Part shown: piece after piece, positions 17,293 to 26,472 of the stretch
How positions within the stretch are numbered: position 1 is the stretch's first letter
How the letters are laid out: the number at the start of each line of letters is the position of its first letter
Assembly: GCA_963795665.1 (NCBI GenBank)
Contig: CAWCIP010000014.1
Coordinates: 502,539-566,538, forward strand
Length of the DNA stretch: 64,000 bases
Reading direction: 5' to 3'
Source of the DNA: DASUPK01 sp963795665
GTDB taxonomy: Bacteria > Actinomycetota > Thermoleophilia > Solirubrobacterales > 70-9
Program-made: the position numbers and the translations under genes
The notes under the pieces: generated by a model
What the model saw: the letters and a program-made list of their open reading frames with translations, nothing else
Databases searched by the model: none
Told to the model about the DNA's origin: nothing

Positions 17293-17832
17293 CTAGGAGG
17301 GCGGGAGCTGAACGATCGCCCGCGCGAAGCCGAAGCTGTCCCGCCTCACCCGCTTGATGGTCGAGATCCCCTCGACGTCGATGTGGATCCGCTGCTGGTT
17401 CGCGAAGGTCACCGGCTGCTGCACCTTCGGGTCGAACGGATCGGTCTCGAGGAAGTAGGTGTCCGGCATGACGAAGGTGAGCGTCGCCTTGCCCTTGCGG
17501 TTGGCCCGGTAGGGCGGAGTGCCGGGCGCCGGCGAGGTCGGCGCGGGATCGCAGAAGTAGAGCTCCCCGCACTGCAGGGTGATCGGGGGCGCCTCGACGA
17601 AGACCCTGATCGGCGCCTTCGGCGCCATCCGCGAGATCGAGATCGTCTCGAGCTGGCCCGGCGTGACGATCCCGTCCGAGACGACCCGGGCCTTCAGGAA
17701 GATGAACTTGAGCTTCTTCGAGGAGGCATGGGCGGTGGTGGGGCCGGCGACCCCGGACGTCACCGGGATCAGCGCGCACGCCAGCGCGGCCGTTGCGGCG
17801 GTCAGCACTCGTCTTCCCCTCCCTGAGAACAC
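17293..17832 (-). CDS. secreted protein of unknown function
   Basis: About 179 residues from GTG 17832. A signal peptide (RGRRVLTAATAALACALIPV, cleavage near TTAHA-SS) precedes a beta-rich domain with KLKFIFLKARVV, two cysteines in QCGELYFCDP and IDVEGISTIKRVRRD near the end. I do not recognise the family. A GTG at 17808 has a strong GGGAGGGG ribosome site but would remove the basic start of the signal peptide; an ATG at 17874 is also in frame, so the start is uncertain. It is divergent from the sigma factor; twin palindromes lie in the shared upstream region. Confidence 0.65.
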   Translation of the reverse strand: MFSGRGRRVLTAATAALACALIPVTSGVAGPTTAHASSKKLKFIFLKARVVSDGIVTPGQLETISISRMAPKAPIRVFVEAPPITLQCGELYFCDPAPTSPAPGTPPYRANRKGKATLTFVMPDTYFLETDPFDPKVQQPVTFANQQRIHIDVEGISTIKRVRRDSFGFARAIVQLPPS

Positions 17833-17904
17833 AGGCTGACTATCGCAGGGCGGGGAGCGGTCGGCAAGGGGCATCACGGCTTCGGATGAGAGTTGCAGGC
17901 ATCC

Positions 17905-17947
17905 CGCAATTTGCGTCGGTTTTGCTGGGCCACTTGCGCAAATTGCG
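17905..17947. promoter_or_regulatory. two 11-bp palindromes CGCAA-N-TTGCG, 32 bp centre to centre
   Basis: CGCAATTTGCG at 17905-17915 and CGCAAATTGCG at 17937-17947 are each palindromic and are also inverse copies of each other (12-base arms CCGCAATTTGCG / CGCAAATTGCGG, 21-base spacer). The centres are three helical turns apart, as expected for two protein dimers on one DNA face. The sites lie between the divergent secreted protein and sigma-factor genes. Confidence 0.65.
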
Positions 17948-18011
17948 GACGGCACTGCCGCTCAAGCGGGGCGAGTCGTGGCACTTTTCAACTCACCCGG
18001 AGGTGTCGGAG

Positions 18012-19378
18012 GTGAGCCGTCTGGGTCTGTTGGGAGGAACAAGGGGTCGTGCTGGGGCCGACGCTCGATCCGCTAGCGAGGCCGGTGAGGCAGTCGCCTC
18101 ACACGAGTCGCGCCGCCGCGCCGCCAGCGCTCTGGTCGATAGCCATGACGCTGTATTCCGCCGGACGGCCCGGCGGTACTCCATCTGCGCGGACGATGCC
18201 GAGGACGCATACCAGCGCGCACTCGAGATCCTGCTCACCAAGGCACCTCCGATCGAGGGCGATTCGCTGGTCCGGTGGATGCAGACGGTCACCAAGCGCG
18301 AGGCGCTCGCCGTGCGGCGTCAGCGTGAGCGGCTTCTGGGCTCCCCGCGATCGAAGCTGACGACGATGGTGATCGGGATCCACTCGAATCGATCGCCTCT
18401 GAGAGCCCCGGCCCGAACGATCACGCGGCCAGACACGAGAGGGTCGTCCGCAGCGGGGAGGCGCTGCAGGCGCTGAAGCCTCAGGAGGCTCGGGCGCTCA
18501 CCCTCAAGGCGCAGGGCTACTCCTACGCCGAGATCGGCGAGATCACGGGCTGGACGTATACGAAGATCAACCGTTGCATGGCCGAGGGCAGGAAGCGCTT
18601 CCTGCAGGTGTTCGCCGACATTGAACAGGGCCGCCGCTGCGAGGAGCTGGCAGCTGCGCTCTCCGAGCTGGCAGACGGCGAGGGTGCAAATGGGCAAACG
18701 GACGCGCTCGAGTTCCACCTCAGGAGCTGTGCCGCTTGCCGGGCAAAGCTCCGGGCCTACCGTGCGATTCCGGACAAGGTGTTCGAGCTGATACCCGCCG
18801 GGCCGTTGCTCGACCAGTCGATGGGAGGGCGCCCGCACGAGTGGATTGCGGAGCGGGCGGGGGCCCTCGCGGACAAGATCCGCGAGTCGGGCTACTCCCT
18901 CCTGTCGCGTGGGGGCGGTGGCGGAGGCGATGCCGCCTCAGTGGCGACCGCCGGCGGAACCCGAGGCGCTGGAATGGCAGCAGTCGCCAAGGTGCTTGCT
19001 ATCTGCGGTGCTACGGCGGCCGGGGGCGCTACGTGCGTGGCGACCGGGGTCGTGGACCCAGGTGCAGTCGGGGTTGACACCGGGAGTGGCAGGCCGACCC
19101 TGGAACGGCCGGCTGAGCCGACTGCGACGACCGTCCCGCAGGCACGGCCCGCGGCACCGGTGGCCGACCCGGTCGTCTCGGCAGCAAAGCAGCCCGTGGA
19201 ACCTACCCCTCAGCCCACACCGGTCCAGCAGAAGGAAAGCCAGCTCGGCATCGAGGCCACGCCGAGCTCTTCGTCCTCGTCCGGCGGCGGGAGCGAGTTC
19301 GGTGGCCCGTCGAGTGGCGGGGCCGGCTCCGGCGGGGGCGGGGGTGGCTCGAGCGGCGGATTCGGGATCGAGAAATGA
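18012..19378 (+). pseudogene. sigma-70 family factor fused to zinc finger and membrane segment; one frameshift
   Basis: GTG 18012 has GGAGG 8 bases upstream. The first frame carries region 2 (SHDAVFRRTARRYSICADDA, YQRALEILL, RWMQTVTKREALAVRRQRE). After about 18335-18350 the protein continues in another frame with region 4 (LQALKPQEARALTLKAQGYS, YAEIGEITGWTYTKINRCMA). Next comes a His-x3-Cys-x2-Cys zinc finger (FHLRSCAACRAKL) of the anti-sigma zf-HC2 type, then a weakly hydrophobic Ala/Gly segment near 18970-19050 that may span the membrane, then a Pro/Ser/Gly-rich tail to 19378. So a sigma factor, its putative inhibitor and an external tail are in one chain. Domain-fused ECF factors are known in some groups; this layout suggests membrane-held, signal-released activity. 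The secreted protein 80 bases downstream is a likely target. Confidence 0.72.
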
Positions 19379-19457
19379 GGTCGCAGGGGCAGAACTTCGG
19401 GGGCTGCCGCATCAACCCGGCGAGCCGGCGATGAGATCACGAGCGAAGGAGGGGGAG

Positions 19458-21110
19458 ATGGAAGCGGTTACGGCGGAGGTCAGGAGCGGGGTACGAGGCA
19501 GGCGGCGCCGTCTTCTGCTCGCCGTTCCAGTGTTGGCGATCGCGATTCTGGGTCTGAATGCCGCGAAGGCCTTCGCCGACGGCGGCTACCGGGTGGTCGA
19601 GTGCCACCCGGGGGCGAACGTCTACTCGGCCACCGACCTGCGCGTCAGCGGGCACTACGGTGGCGGGCTCCAGTACGGGAAGACCTGCACCAACCCGGAC
19701 GCCAGTGACTGGGGCAAGGGGATCGTCTTTCACCCGTCGGAATACAGCTCCAGTCCGCGCAACGGGACCGCCGAGTTCAGGGCGCCGGCCGGCACCTACT
19801 TCAACTCGGGCGGTTTTCGCTGGGACATCGGGGCGCGATACTCCTGCAGCGACGGCAACTGCTACTACGCGGCCGCGTACGTAGGGCACGGGCACACGCC
19901 GCACAACAGCTACCCGATGGGGGCAAGTCCCAGCGCCGGTTACTCGGTGTGGACGAGCTGCGGAACCAGCTGCACGAGGATCTGGGAGGACATCAGCTGC
20001 AGCTCATTCTGCATCCACTCAACTTCGCCGAACGATTGGTTCTACGACTACGTGGCGATCCGGGACATCGACGTGACCCTGGTGGACTCCTCGGCGCCTA
20101 CGCTGAGCATCTCCGGCTCGCTCTTCGCCAGCCAGATCGCGCACGGAGCCCCGACGCTGGATATCGACGCCGCCGACGTGGGCGGCGGGGTGCATAGCGT
20201 GACGGTGCAGGTGAACGGCGTCCCCGTCGCCACTCCGGACACGAGCTGCCCGGGGATCGCGCCCGGGGCAGCATGGGCGACGCGCTTTCGCCCCTGCGGA
20301 AACCTGTCGACCGCGCTGCAACTCGACACCGAGAAGACGCCATGGCGCGACGGGCAGAACACGCGTGCGCGTCTGCGCCTCCGACGTCGCGACCGGGCCG
20401 GGAGAGCCCAACACGGTCTGCAAGCAGCGCACAGTGTCGGTCGACAACAGCTGCCCGGATTCGAGTGGTGCCAGCGGCCAGGCGCAGTCGATCAACGTCG
20501 GCCTCGAGGACCCCAAGAGCGGTCAGCTCAAGCGGACTAGAGCGGTGCGCTCGAGCGAGGGAACCGCTCTGCGGGGGCAGCTGAGCGGATCCGGGGGCTC
20601 GCCCGTGAAGGCGGCGAGCGTCTGCGTCTACGAGACCGTCGACGAGCCCGCCGGGATCGAGCAGCTCGTGCAGGTGGCGAAGTCGAGCTCGAGCGGGAAC
20701 TTCGGGGTCGAGATCCCCGGCGGCCCCATCTCGAAGCTTCCGGGTCGCCTACCGCTACGGCGGACCACCAGCTCGAGTCGCCCAGCATGTACCTGGATTC
20801 CTCGGTGCTGCCGACGTTCAAAGTGACCAAGTCGAGGCTGAGGAACCGCCACTCGGTCGGCTTCCTGGGCCGGATCCCGGGGCCGGACGCCGACGGACGG
20901 GCCGTGACCATGCAGGCAAAGGTCGGCAAGAAGTGGCGGAGCTTCAAGCAGCTCCAGACCGACCCAAGCGGCCGGTTCAGGGGCAAGTACCGCTTCACCC
21001 AGACCCGCGGTCGGGTGCGCTACGTCTTCCGGGCCGTGGTCAAGAAGCAGGGCGGCTACCCCTACAGCCGGGGCGCCTCGCGGAAGCGCAAGGTGTTGGT
21101 GCGCGGCTGA
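19458..21110 (+). pseudogene. large secreted Cys-containing protein, three frameshifts
   Basis: ATG 19458 follows GGAGGGGGAG. The protein begins with a basic n-region and signal peptide (RGRRRRLLLAVPVLAIAILG, cleavage near AFA-DGG), then ADGGYRVVECHPGANVYSAT and many Gly/Tyr/Cys-rich strands resembling a lectin- or adhesin-like fold. It continues with an Ig-like part (TLSISGSLFASQIAHGAPTL), VRVCASDVATGPGEPNTVCK, and a basic C-terminal domain (VGKKWRSFKQLQTDPSGRFR, YRFTQTRGRVRYVFRAVVKK). The reading frame changes near 20361-20364, near 20730-20740 and near 20760. Repaired it is about 550 residues. Function is unknown; position right after the sigma fusion suggests it is a regulated cell-surface protein. 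Confidence 0.68.
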
Positions 21111-21170
21111 CGCAAGGGGGCCGGCTCTCGCCGGTCCCTTGCTCGTCGTTCGCATGTCTTCGCCGGCGGC

Positions 21171-21588
21171 CTAGCCCCTGAGACAGAGCGCGTAGACGGT
21201 CACGCTGTGCGTTCCGATTCCTGCGTTATGGAGGCGTTCCAGCCGTTCCCGTCGGGTCGCGAGGTCTGCAGGGCGGCCCCCGCGCCGCTCGGGATATCGG
21301 CTCCGCCGGCGAGTAGCTGCTCACCCGCCGGGCAGTTGGCGGTGGTCGAGTCTGCTCGCCGTCGCCTGGAGCGACGTCGATCCCGGCGATCTTCGCCGCG
21401 GTGACGCTGCCGTCGGCAAGCTTTGCGGTGGTCACGTGACCGGCCCGGATCTTGCCCTTGCTGTTGATGTCGCTGCTCTTGGCGCCCTTGCTGACTGCGA
21501 TCGCGGTGGGAATGCCCGCAACCGCGATGATCAGGGCCATGGTTGCGGCCACATTGGCGTAATTGAGATGCCGTCGGAGCAGATGCAT
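21171..21588 (-). pseudogene. short exported protein, two frameshifts
   Basis: Starts MHLLRRHLNYANVAATMALI, a membrane/signal segment seen at the start of many short proteins in Thermoleophilia genomes (my recollection, to be checked). Then SSDINSKGKIRAGHVTTAKL and GSVTAAKIAGIDV, a repeat-like beta region. After about 21365 the similarity moves to a second frame (ADSTTANCPAGEQLLAGGAD, then TSRPDGNGWNAS) and after about 21230 to a third (GIGTHSVTVYALCLRG), ending at the stop 21171-21173. Together about 138 residues with two cysteines that could pair. Whether it is decayed or misread cannot be decided here. Confidence 0.55.
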
Positions 21589-21684
21589 GGGTCTCCCTCC
21601 TGTAGCTCCTCCTTGAAACCCGCTTCCTGCACGGTGGTCGCGCTGACCCTATAGCGCCATCCAGAACCTGAAAGTCTCCCGGCC

Positions 21685-22744
21685 GTGACCGGAAGGGAGA
21701 GGGCGTTCCTTGCGGCGACCGCGGCGATCACCGCGGTCGCCGGCGTGCTCCGCTACTCGAACGCGACGGCCGTGCTCGCCTTCGCCGCCGCCACGCTCGC
21801 GCTCGCCGGACTCGCCTGGGTGGTCGCGCTCGCCACCGAGCAGGTCGGGCTCCGCTTCGGGCCGGCGGTCACCGGCTTCATGCAGTCGACGCTCGGCAAC
21901 CTGCCCGAGTTCTTCATCGTCCTCTTCGCGCTCGGCTCGGGGGAGGTGGTGGTCGCGCAGACCTCCCTGATCGGCTCGATCTTCGCCAACGCGCTGCTGG
22001 TGCTGGGGCTGGTGATCGTCGCGGGGTCGATCCGGGCCGAGGACGGGTGCATGCGCTTCAGCCATCGCCTGCCGCAGGACACGGCGACGCTGCTGCTCGT
22101 CTCGCTGTTCGTGATCGTGATCATCGGGCTCTCGATCGCCTCCTCGGATCAGGCGAGCCATCACATCGAGGGGCTCTCGAACGTGGGGGCGATCTGCCTG
22201 CTCGTCGTCTACTCCGCCTGGGTCTGGCGCTATCTGAGATCGGACACGGCGACCGACGGAGTCCGGGGTGGAGGAGGCCAAGCCGCGGCTCGCGTTCGCG
22301 TTCGCCGTCGTCCTGCTGGCCGTGGCCGGCGTCGGCGCGGCCTTCGTCTCGGACTGGTTCATCCACGCCCTCGACCCGGCGGTCGCCTCGCTCGGGATCT
22401 CCAAGGCGTTCGCCGGGCTGGTGATCGTCGCGATCGCCGGCAACGCGGTCGAGAACTTCACCGGGATCTTCCTCGCCGCCAAGGGCAAGTCCGACCTGGC
22501 GATCTCGGTGGTGAAGAACTCGGTCGCCCAGATCGCCGCCTTCCTCTTCCCGGCGCTGGTGCTGACCTCGCTGCTCTTCACCACGCACCTGACCTTCGCG
22601 CTGGCGCCCGTCTACATCGGCGCGCTCTTCCTGACCGCGATCGCGATCTGGCAGATCACGGGGGACGGCGAGGCCCAGATGTTCGAGGGCCTGGCCCTGA
22701 TCGCGATCTACGTGGTGCTGGCGGCGTTCACGCTCTACGACTGA
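21685..22744 (+). pseudogene. cax: Cax-type calcium (cation)/proton exchanger, one frameshift
   Basis: Ion exchanger of the CaCA superfamily with two homologous halves. First half: TGFMQSTLGNLPEFFIVLFA (alpha-1 repeat with Asn/Pro/Glu) and LIGSIFANALLVLGL. Second half, in another frame: VIVAIAGNAVENFTGIFLAA (alpha-2 repeat) and KNSVAQIAAFLFPALVL. The break is at GGGG 22265-22268; one G fewer joins the halves as ...TDGVRVEEAKPRLAF. Repaired it is about 352 residues with some 11 membrane segments, the usual size. GTG 21685 has no clear ribosome site. It probably exports Ca2+ in exchange for H+. Confidence 0.85.
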
Positions 22745-22803
22745 GCCGTTCGAGTCACGAGCGCCCGTTTCAACCTCGAACGGCCCGCATTGGCGGGCCG
22801 TTC
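22745..22803 (+). terminator. strong hairpin after cax with alternative pairing
   Basis: GAACGGCCCGC (22778-22788) and GCGGGCCGTTC (22793-22803) form a perfect 11-bp stem with loop ATTG, directly between convergent genes: a good bidirectional terminator. The left arm can alternatively pair, as CTCGAACGGC (22775-22784), with GCCGTTCGAG at 22745-22754, which begins right after the cax stop codon. The two hairpins exclude each other. Confidence 0.7.
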
Positions 22804-22845
22804 GCTTGATTCTCGTCGGTCTTCCTGACCTGATCAGCGCGCGGG

Positions 22846-23013
22846 TCAGTACCACCTGCCGCGCGCGAAGCCGCCGAAGGCGATCAGCCCGATCAGCAGA
22901 ACGATCAGACCTGCCCCGAAGCTCCAGACGATCATCAGGACGATCCCGAGGATCACGAGGATACCGCCGACGGAGATCCCGCCGATCCCTCCTCCTCGGG
23001 CGCCGTGGTTCAG
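22846..23013 (-). CDS. small two-helix membrane protein (DUF6131-like)
   Basis: A minus-strand reading of about 55 codons, very hydrophobic: GGISVGGILVILGIVLMIVW and GAGLIVLLIGLIAFGGFARG, ending RWY. This pattern of two membrane segments and a terminal Gly-Arg-aromatic motif resembles the small DUF6131-type proteins of actinobacteria. No ATG or GTG opens it; a CTG at 23013 has AGGAG 9 bases upstream, and an ATG just before it is in another frame, so a lost base near the start is possible. Start and expression are uncertain. Confidence 0.45.
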   Translation of the reverse strand: MNHGARGGGIGGISVGGILVILGIVLMIVWSFGAGLIVLLIGLIAFGGFARGRWY

Positions 23014-23398
23014 TGGCCATCACTCCTGCTCCTTGAAGCTGGAACGGACGCGCGGATTGCTACCCCGGCGCGTGCCCTTCCTAACGCGGCTAGCGCTCGG
23101 CCCAGGTGTCGGCCGGCTGGAGCCTGCGCTCGGCGCCACGACGCGCGGATGATGGAGATCTCGCGGTCGCCTCGTAGCCGCCCGCTCGAGTGGGGAGGCC
23201 GGCTCGGTTTCGACCTCGATCCGCCGCCGGGGAAGGGGAGCATCGAGGCCAGCCGCCAGGAGGACCGAGTCCGACCAGGACGAAGTGCCGGATCCTCGCC
23301 CGCTTCATCCCGGTTTTCTACCCGAAAGGGACCGGCCTCGGCGGGTGATTCCCGGGATGGGGAAGTTCCCGCCAAAGCCGGAGCGCGAGGCGCCGCTC
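23014..23398. other. 385-base stretch with no supported gene
   Basis: Open frames here have no recognisable domain, membrane segment or ribosome site. One long imperfect inverted pair, GGCGGG (23339-23344) and CCCGCC (23369-23374), lies just after the csoR stop (csoR is on the minus strand) and may take part in its termination. Nothing else is seen. Confidence 0.5.
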
Positions 23399-23698
23399 TC
23401 AGGGCTCGAGGTCAGCGGCTGACGAGGCGCCTCCGACCGCGCCCATCAGCTCCTGGACCTGCTCCTCGGAAGCGCCCTTGCCGCCGCGCATGCAGTGGCG
23501 GACGTGGTCGTCGACGAGCCCCAGCGCGATCTTGTTGAGGGCCGCCTGGGCGGCCTCGATCTGGGTGAGGACGTCGATGCAGTAGCGGTCCTCCTCCACC
23601 ATCCTGGCGACGCCGCCGACCTGTCCCTCGACGCGGGCCAGTCGCTTCAGCAGCTGTTCTTTGGAAGCCTTGTATCCGGGTGTCTTCGTATCGGTCAT
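23399..23698 (-). CDS. csoR: CsoR-type copper-sensing repressor
   Basis: 99 residues of the all-helical CsoR/RcnR/FrmR family. The Cu(I) ligand set Cys40, His65, Cys69 (YC-x24-H-x3-C) matches true CsoR; it starts GYKASKEQLLKRLARVEGQV with the basic DNA-contact helix. Apo-CsoR binds DNA and Cu(I) releases it. ATG 23698 was preferred to an ATG at 23734, because the longer form would run across the operator. The operator palindrome lies 10 bases upstream, shared with the divergent permease. Confidence 0.92.
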   Translation of the reverse strand: MTDTKTPGYKASKEQLLKRLARVEGQVGGVARMVEEDRYCIDVLTQIEAAQAALNKIALGLVDDHVRHCMRGGKGASEEQVQELMGAVGGASSAADLEP

Positions 23699-23708
23699 AT
23701 TTAGGAGC

Positions 23709-23725
23709 ATACCCCTATGGGGTAT
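23709..23725. promoter_or_regulatory. CsoR operator, ATACCCC-TAT-GGGGTAT
   Basis: A perfect 17-bp palindrome with C/G-run arms, typical of CsoR-family sites, in the 38-base gap between csoR (start 23698) and the permease (start 23737). It overlaps any promoter for either gene. Confidence 0.85.
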
Positions 23726-23736
23726 AGTCGTCAACC

Positions 23737-25010
23737 GTGGCGGACGTAATCTCGACGATCGGGGAGGGCTTCAAGCAGTCCTTCCTGATGGCCTACGAGG
23801 TCTGGTGGGCCCTGGTGCTGGGCTTCGCGATCTCGGCGATCGTCCAGGCCTGGGTCCCGCGCGAGCGGGTCGAGTCGGCGCTGTCGGGGAGCGGCTTCAA
23901 GCCGCTCGCCAAGGCCACCGGCCTCGGCGCGGCCTCCTCCTCCTGCTCCTACGCGGCGATCGCGATCGCCAAGTCCCTCTTCCAGAAGGGCGCCTCGGCG
24001 GTGACCGCGCTCGCCTTCCAGTTCGCCTCGACCAACCTCGTCTGGGAGCTCGGCCTGGTGATCTGGATCCTGATCGGCTGGCAGTTCACCCTCGCCGAGT
24101 TCGTCGGCGGGTTCGTGATGATCGCCCTGATGGCGATCCTGCTGCGGCGCTTCGTCTCGCCGAAGCTCGAGGAGAGGGCGCGCGAGCACGCGCAGCACGC
24201 CGCAGGTCGACCACATGCATCATGCGGCGGGAGAGCGGATGAGCTGGCGCGAGCGGCTCACCTCGGTCCGGGCCTGGTCCGACGTCGCCCACAACTTCCG
24301 CGGCGACTGGAAGATGCTCTGGAAGGAGATCAGCATCGGCTTCCTGCTCGCCGGCTTCATCGGGCTGCTCGGCAACGACTTCTTCAACTTCCTCTTCATC
24401 GAGGACGCGCCGCCCGCGATCAAGACGATCGAGAACGTGATCGTCGGCCCGATCATCGCCGTGCTCAGCTTCGTCTGCTCGGTCGGCAACGCGCCGCTCG
24501 CGGCGGTGCTCTGGTCCGGCGGGATCAGCTTCGCCGGCGTGATCGCGTTCATCTTCGCCGACCTGATCGTGCTGCCGATCGTCGCCGCCTACATCAAGTA
24601 CTACGGGCGCGAGTTCGCGCTGCGGATCACGGCGCTGATGTTCGTGACCATCGTGCTCTCGGCGCTGCTGGTCGACGCTGCTCTTCGGAGCGGTCGGCCT
24701 GATCCCCGACACCCGCCCCTCGCGCGCCGACATCTTCGGCTCGGTCGAGCTCGACTACAAGCTGGTCCTCAACGTCCTGGGGCTGGCGATCTTCGCGGCG
24801 CTCTTCTACCTGACCGCCCGCCGCGGAGCCACCGACCCGGTCTGCGGGATGAAGGTCGACCGCTCGCGGGCGGTGCGCAAGGAGGTCGCCGGCGAGACCT
24901 TCTACTTCTGCTCCGACGACTGCTGGCACGCATTCGAGGCGGACCCGGAGCGCTACCGGCGCGGCGGCGCGGGACACGACCACGCGCACGCGGCGGCCCA
25001 CGCCCACTGA
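23737..25010 (+). pseudogene. SO_0444/DUF318-type permease fused to YHS domain and His-rich tail; two frameshifts
   Basis: Membrane permease of the DUF318/ArsP-like superfamily. Frame 1: WWALVLGFAISAIVQAWVPR, LGAASSSCSYAAIAIAKSLF (the conserved SSCSYAA motif) and FQFASTNLVWELG. Frame 2, from about 24199: VIVGPIIAVLSFVCSVGNAP. Frame 3, from about 24678: VGLIPDTRPSRADIFG, a last membrane segment, then the YHS metal-binding domain DPVCGMKVDRSRAVRKEV and FYFCSDDCWHAFEADPERYR, and a tail GHDHAHAAAHAH. Repaired it is about 422 residues. Divergent CsoR and its operator indicate copper-induced expression; export or handling of Cu(I) is inferred. GTG 23737 is the start. Confidence 0.8.
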
Positions 25011-25019
25011 CTCCGGCGG

Positions 25020-25657
25020 CTACGCGCGCAGCGAGAACGGCGGGTAGCGGTCCGTCGCCAGCAGCGCCATGTAGCCGACTACCCGGTTGTTCCAGCGAAT
25101 GACGCCCTCGATGAAGTCGAAGAGCGCGCGCGGGTAGCGGCCGGTGACGAGGATCGCCAGCCAGGCGGCGACCGCGCAGACGAGCGCCGCCAGGTGAAGG
25201 ACGAGCAGCGCCACGTAATGCGGAATGGCGAGCAGCCATTTGACGAACGGCTGCCAGCGGCTGAGCCGCGCGGCGTCCGGGTATTCGAGCTCCAGGTGAA
25301 CCGCCTGCTCCTCCTCGATCGACGGGTAGCGGTCGTCCATCAGGGTCAGGTAGATCGCGATCCGGTTGACGAAGCGGATCAGCTCGCGGTTCCAGTCGAA
25401 CCACCAGCGCGGGTACCTGCGGCGGAAGAGCAGCATCACCGCCACCGGGAAGAGGAGGAGCGCGACCCCGCCCGACGCCACACCGAAGGGTGCTGCCCGA
25501 TCCAGGCCCGGTCGCCGGTGCCGGTCAGCAGCGTGGCGAGGAACAGGATGGGGAGCGCAGCCGACAGGCGGAACAGCGTGCTGAGCCGGTTGAGGGGCCG
25601 CTCCGGGTAGTCGACCGAGAAAGTGAGCGGGTAGCCCCCGCCCGGGTGCTGCTCCAT
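25020..25657 (-). pseudogene. DUF4389 membrane protein, one frameshift
   Basis: Starts MEQHPGGGYPLTFSVDYPER and PLNRLSTLFRLSAALPILFL; after about 25490 it continues in another frame with ALLLFPVAVMLLFRRRYPRW and WFDWNRELIRFVNRIAIYL, then MDDRYPSIEEEQAVHLELEY and RYPRALFDFIEGVIRWNNRV. This is the DUF4389 pattern: membrane segments interleaved with the repeated RYPRxxFDF motif. About 212 residues when repaired. Function unknown. It is a tandem paralogue of the next gene, which is intact and about 55% alike by eye, so the broken frame is probably recent or an error. Confidence 0.78.
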
Positions 25658-25762
25658 TGGCGTCCTCCGTGGCGTCGGTTTCCGGACGCGAGGACGTTAG
25701 CCAGCGCGACGGGGCGCGGCCCCGATGGGGCCGGCGCCCGCGCACGCTCAGGCATGGCTTGC

Positions 25763-26383
25763 CTACTCGAGAGAGAATGGCGGGTACTTGTCGGTGACCA
25801 GGATGAGCATGTACGCCGTCACCCGGTTGTGCCAGCGCGCCACCCCCACGACGAAGTCGAACAGCGACCTCGGATAGCGCCCGGTGAACAGAATCGCGAA
25901 CCAGGCGAAGATCACGGCGAAGAACGCCCCGATGTAGAGGAAGAACAAGACGATGTAGTGCGGGATCGCCAGGAACCACTTGACCAGCGGCATTCCCCGC
26001 GCCAGATCGGTCTCGGCGTTCGGGTAGTCGATCTCCAGGTGAAGGGACTGCTCCTCGTCGGTAGACGGGTACGCGTCGTTGAGGAGCACCAGATAGATGC
26101 CCACCCTGTTCGAGAAGCGCAGGAGCTCGCGGTTCCAGTCGAACCACCAGCGCGGGTACTTCTTGCGGAACAGGATCATCAGCAGCGGGCCCGCGAACAG
26201 AAGTCCGCCCGCGGCTGCGTAGGTGGTCCCGTTCTGGTCCCAGCCGCCATAGCTCGCGTGCGCCACCGTCCCGAGCAGGATCGCGATCGGGATCACCGTG
26301 AAGATCCGGAAGAACGTCGTCAGCCGGTTCAGCTCACGGTCCGGATAGTCCACGGCGTACGTCAGCGGATACTTCTCGTCCAT
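25763..26383 (-). CDS. DUF4389 membrane protein
   Basis: 206 residues with four to five predicted membrane segments (IFTVIPIAILLGTVAHA, AAAGGLLFAGPLLMILF, FFLYIGAFFAVIFAWFAILF). The signature blocks KKYPRWWFDWNRELLRFSNR, YPSTDEEQSLHLEIDYP and GRYPRSLFDFVVGVARWHNR mark DUF4389, an uncharacterised family frequent in high-GC actinobacteria. ATG 26383 has GGGAG 8 bases ahead. The paralogue follows 105 bases downstream on the same strand. No partner gene hints at function. Confidence 0.85.
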   Translation of the reverse strand: MDEKYPLTYAVDYPDRELNRLTTFFRIFTVIPIAILLGTVAHASYGGWDQNGTTYAAAGGLLFAGPLLMILFRKKYPRWWFDWNRELLRFSNRVGIYLVLLNDAYPSTDEEQSLHLEIDYPNAETDLARGMPLVKWFLAIPHYIVLFFLYIGAFFAVIFAWFAILFTGRYPRSLFDFVVGVARWHNRVTAYMLILVTDKYPPFSLE

Positions 26384-26472
26384 ATATCTCACTCCCTTGT
26401 TGGGTTTGCCATCCCACGGCAGACCGTACGCCGGGCGGTCGGACCGCCCCGCGCGACCGCGATCATGTGGGC

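Noticed and set aside
23010..23375. Minus-strand open frame of 121 codons
   Set aside because: Arg/Ser/Pro-rich without domain or ribosome site; treated as non-coding.
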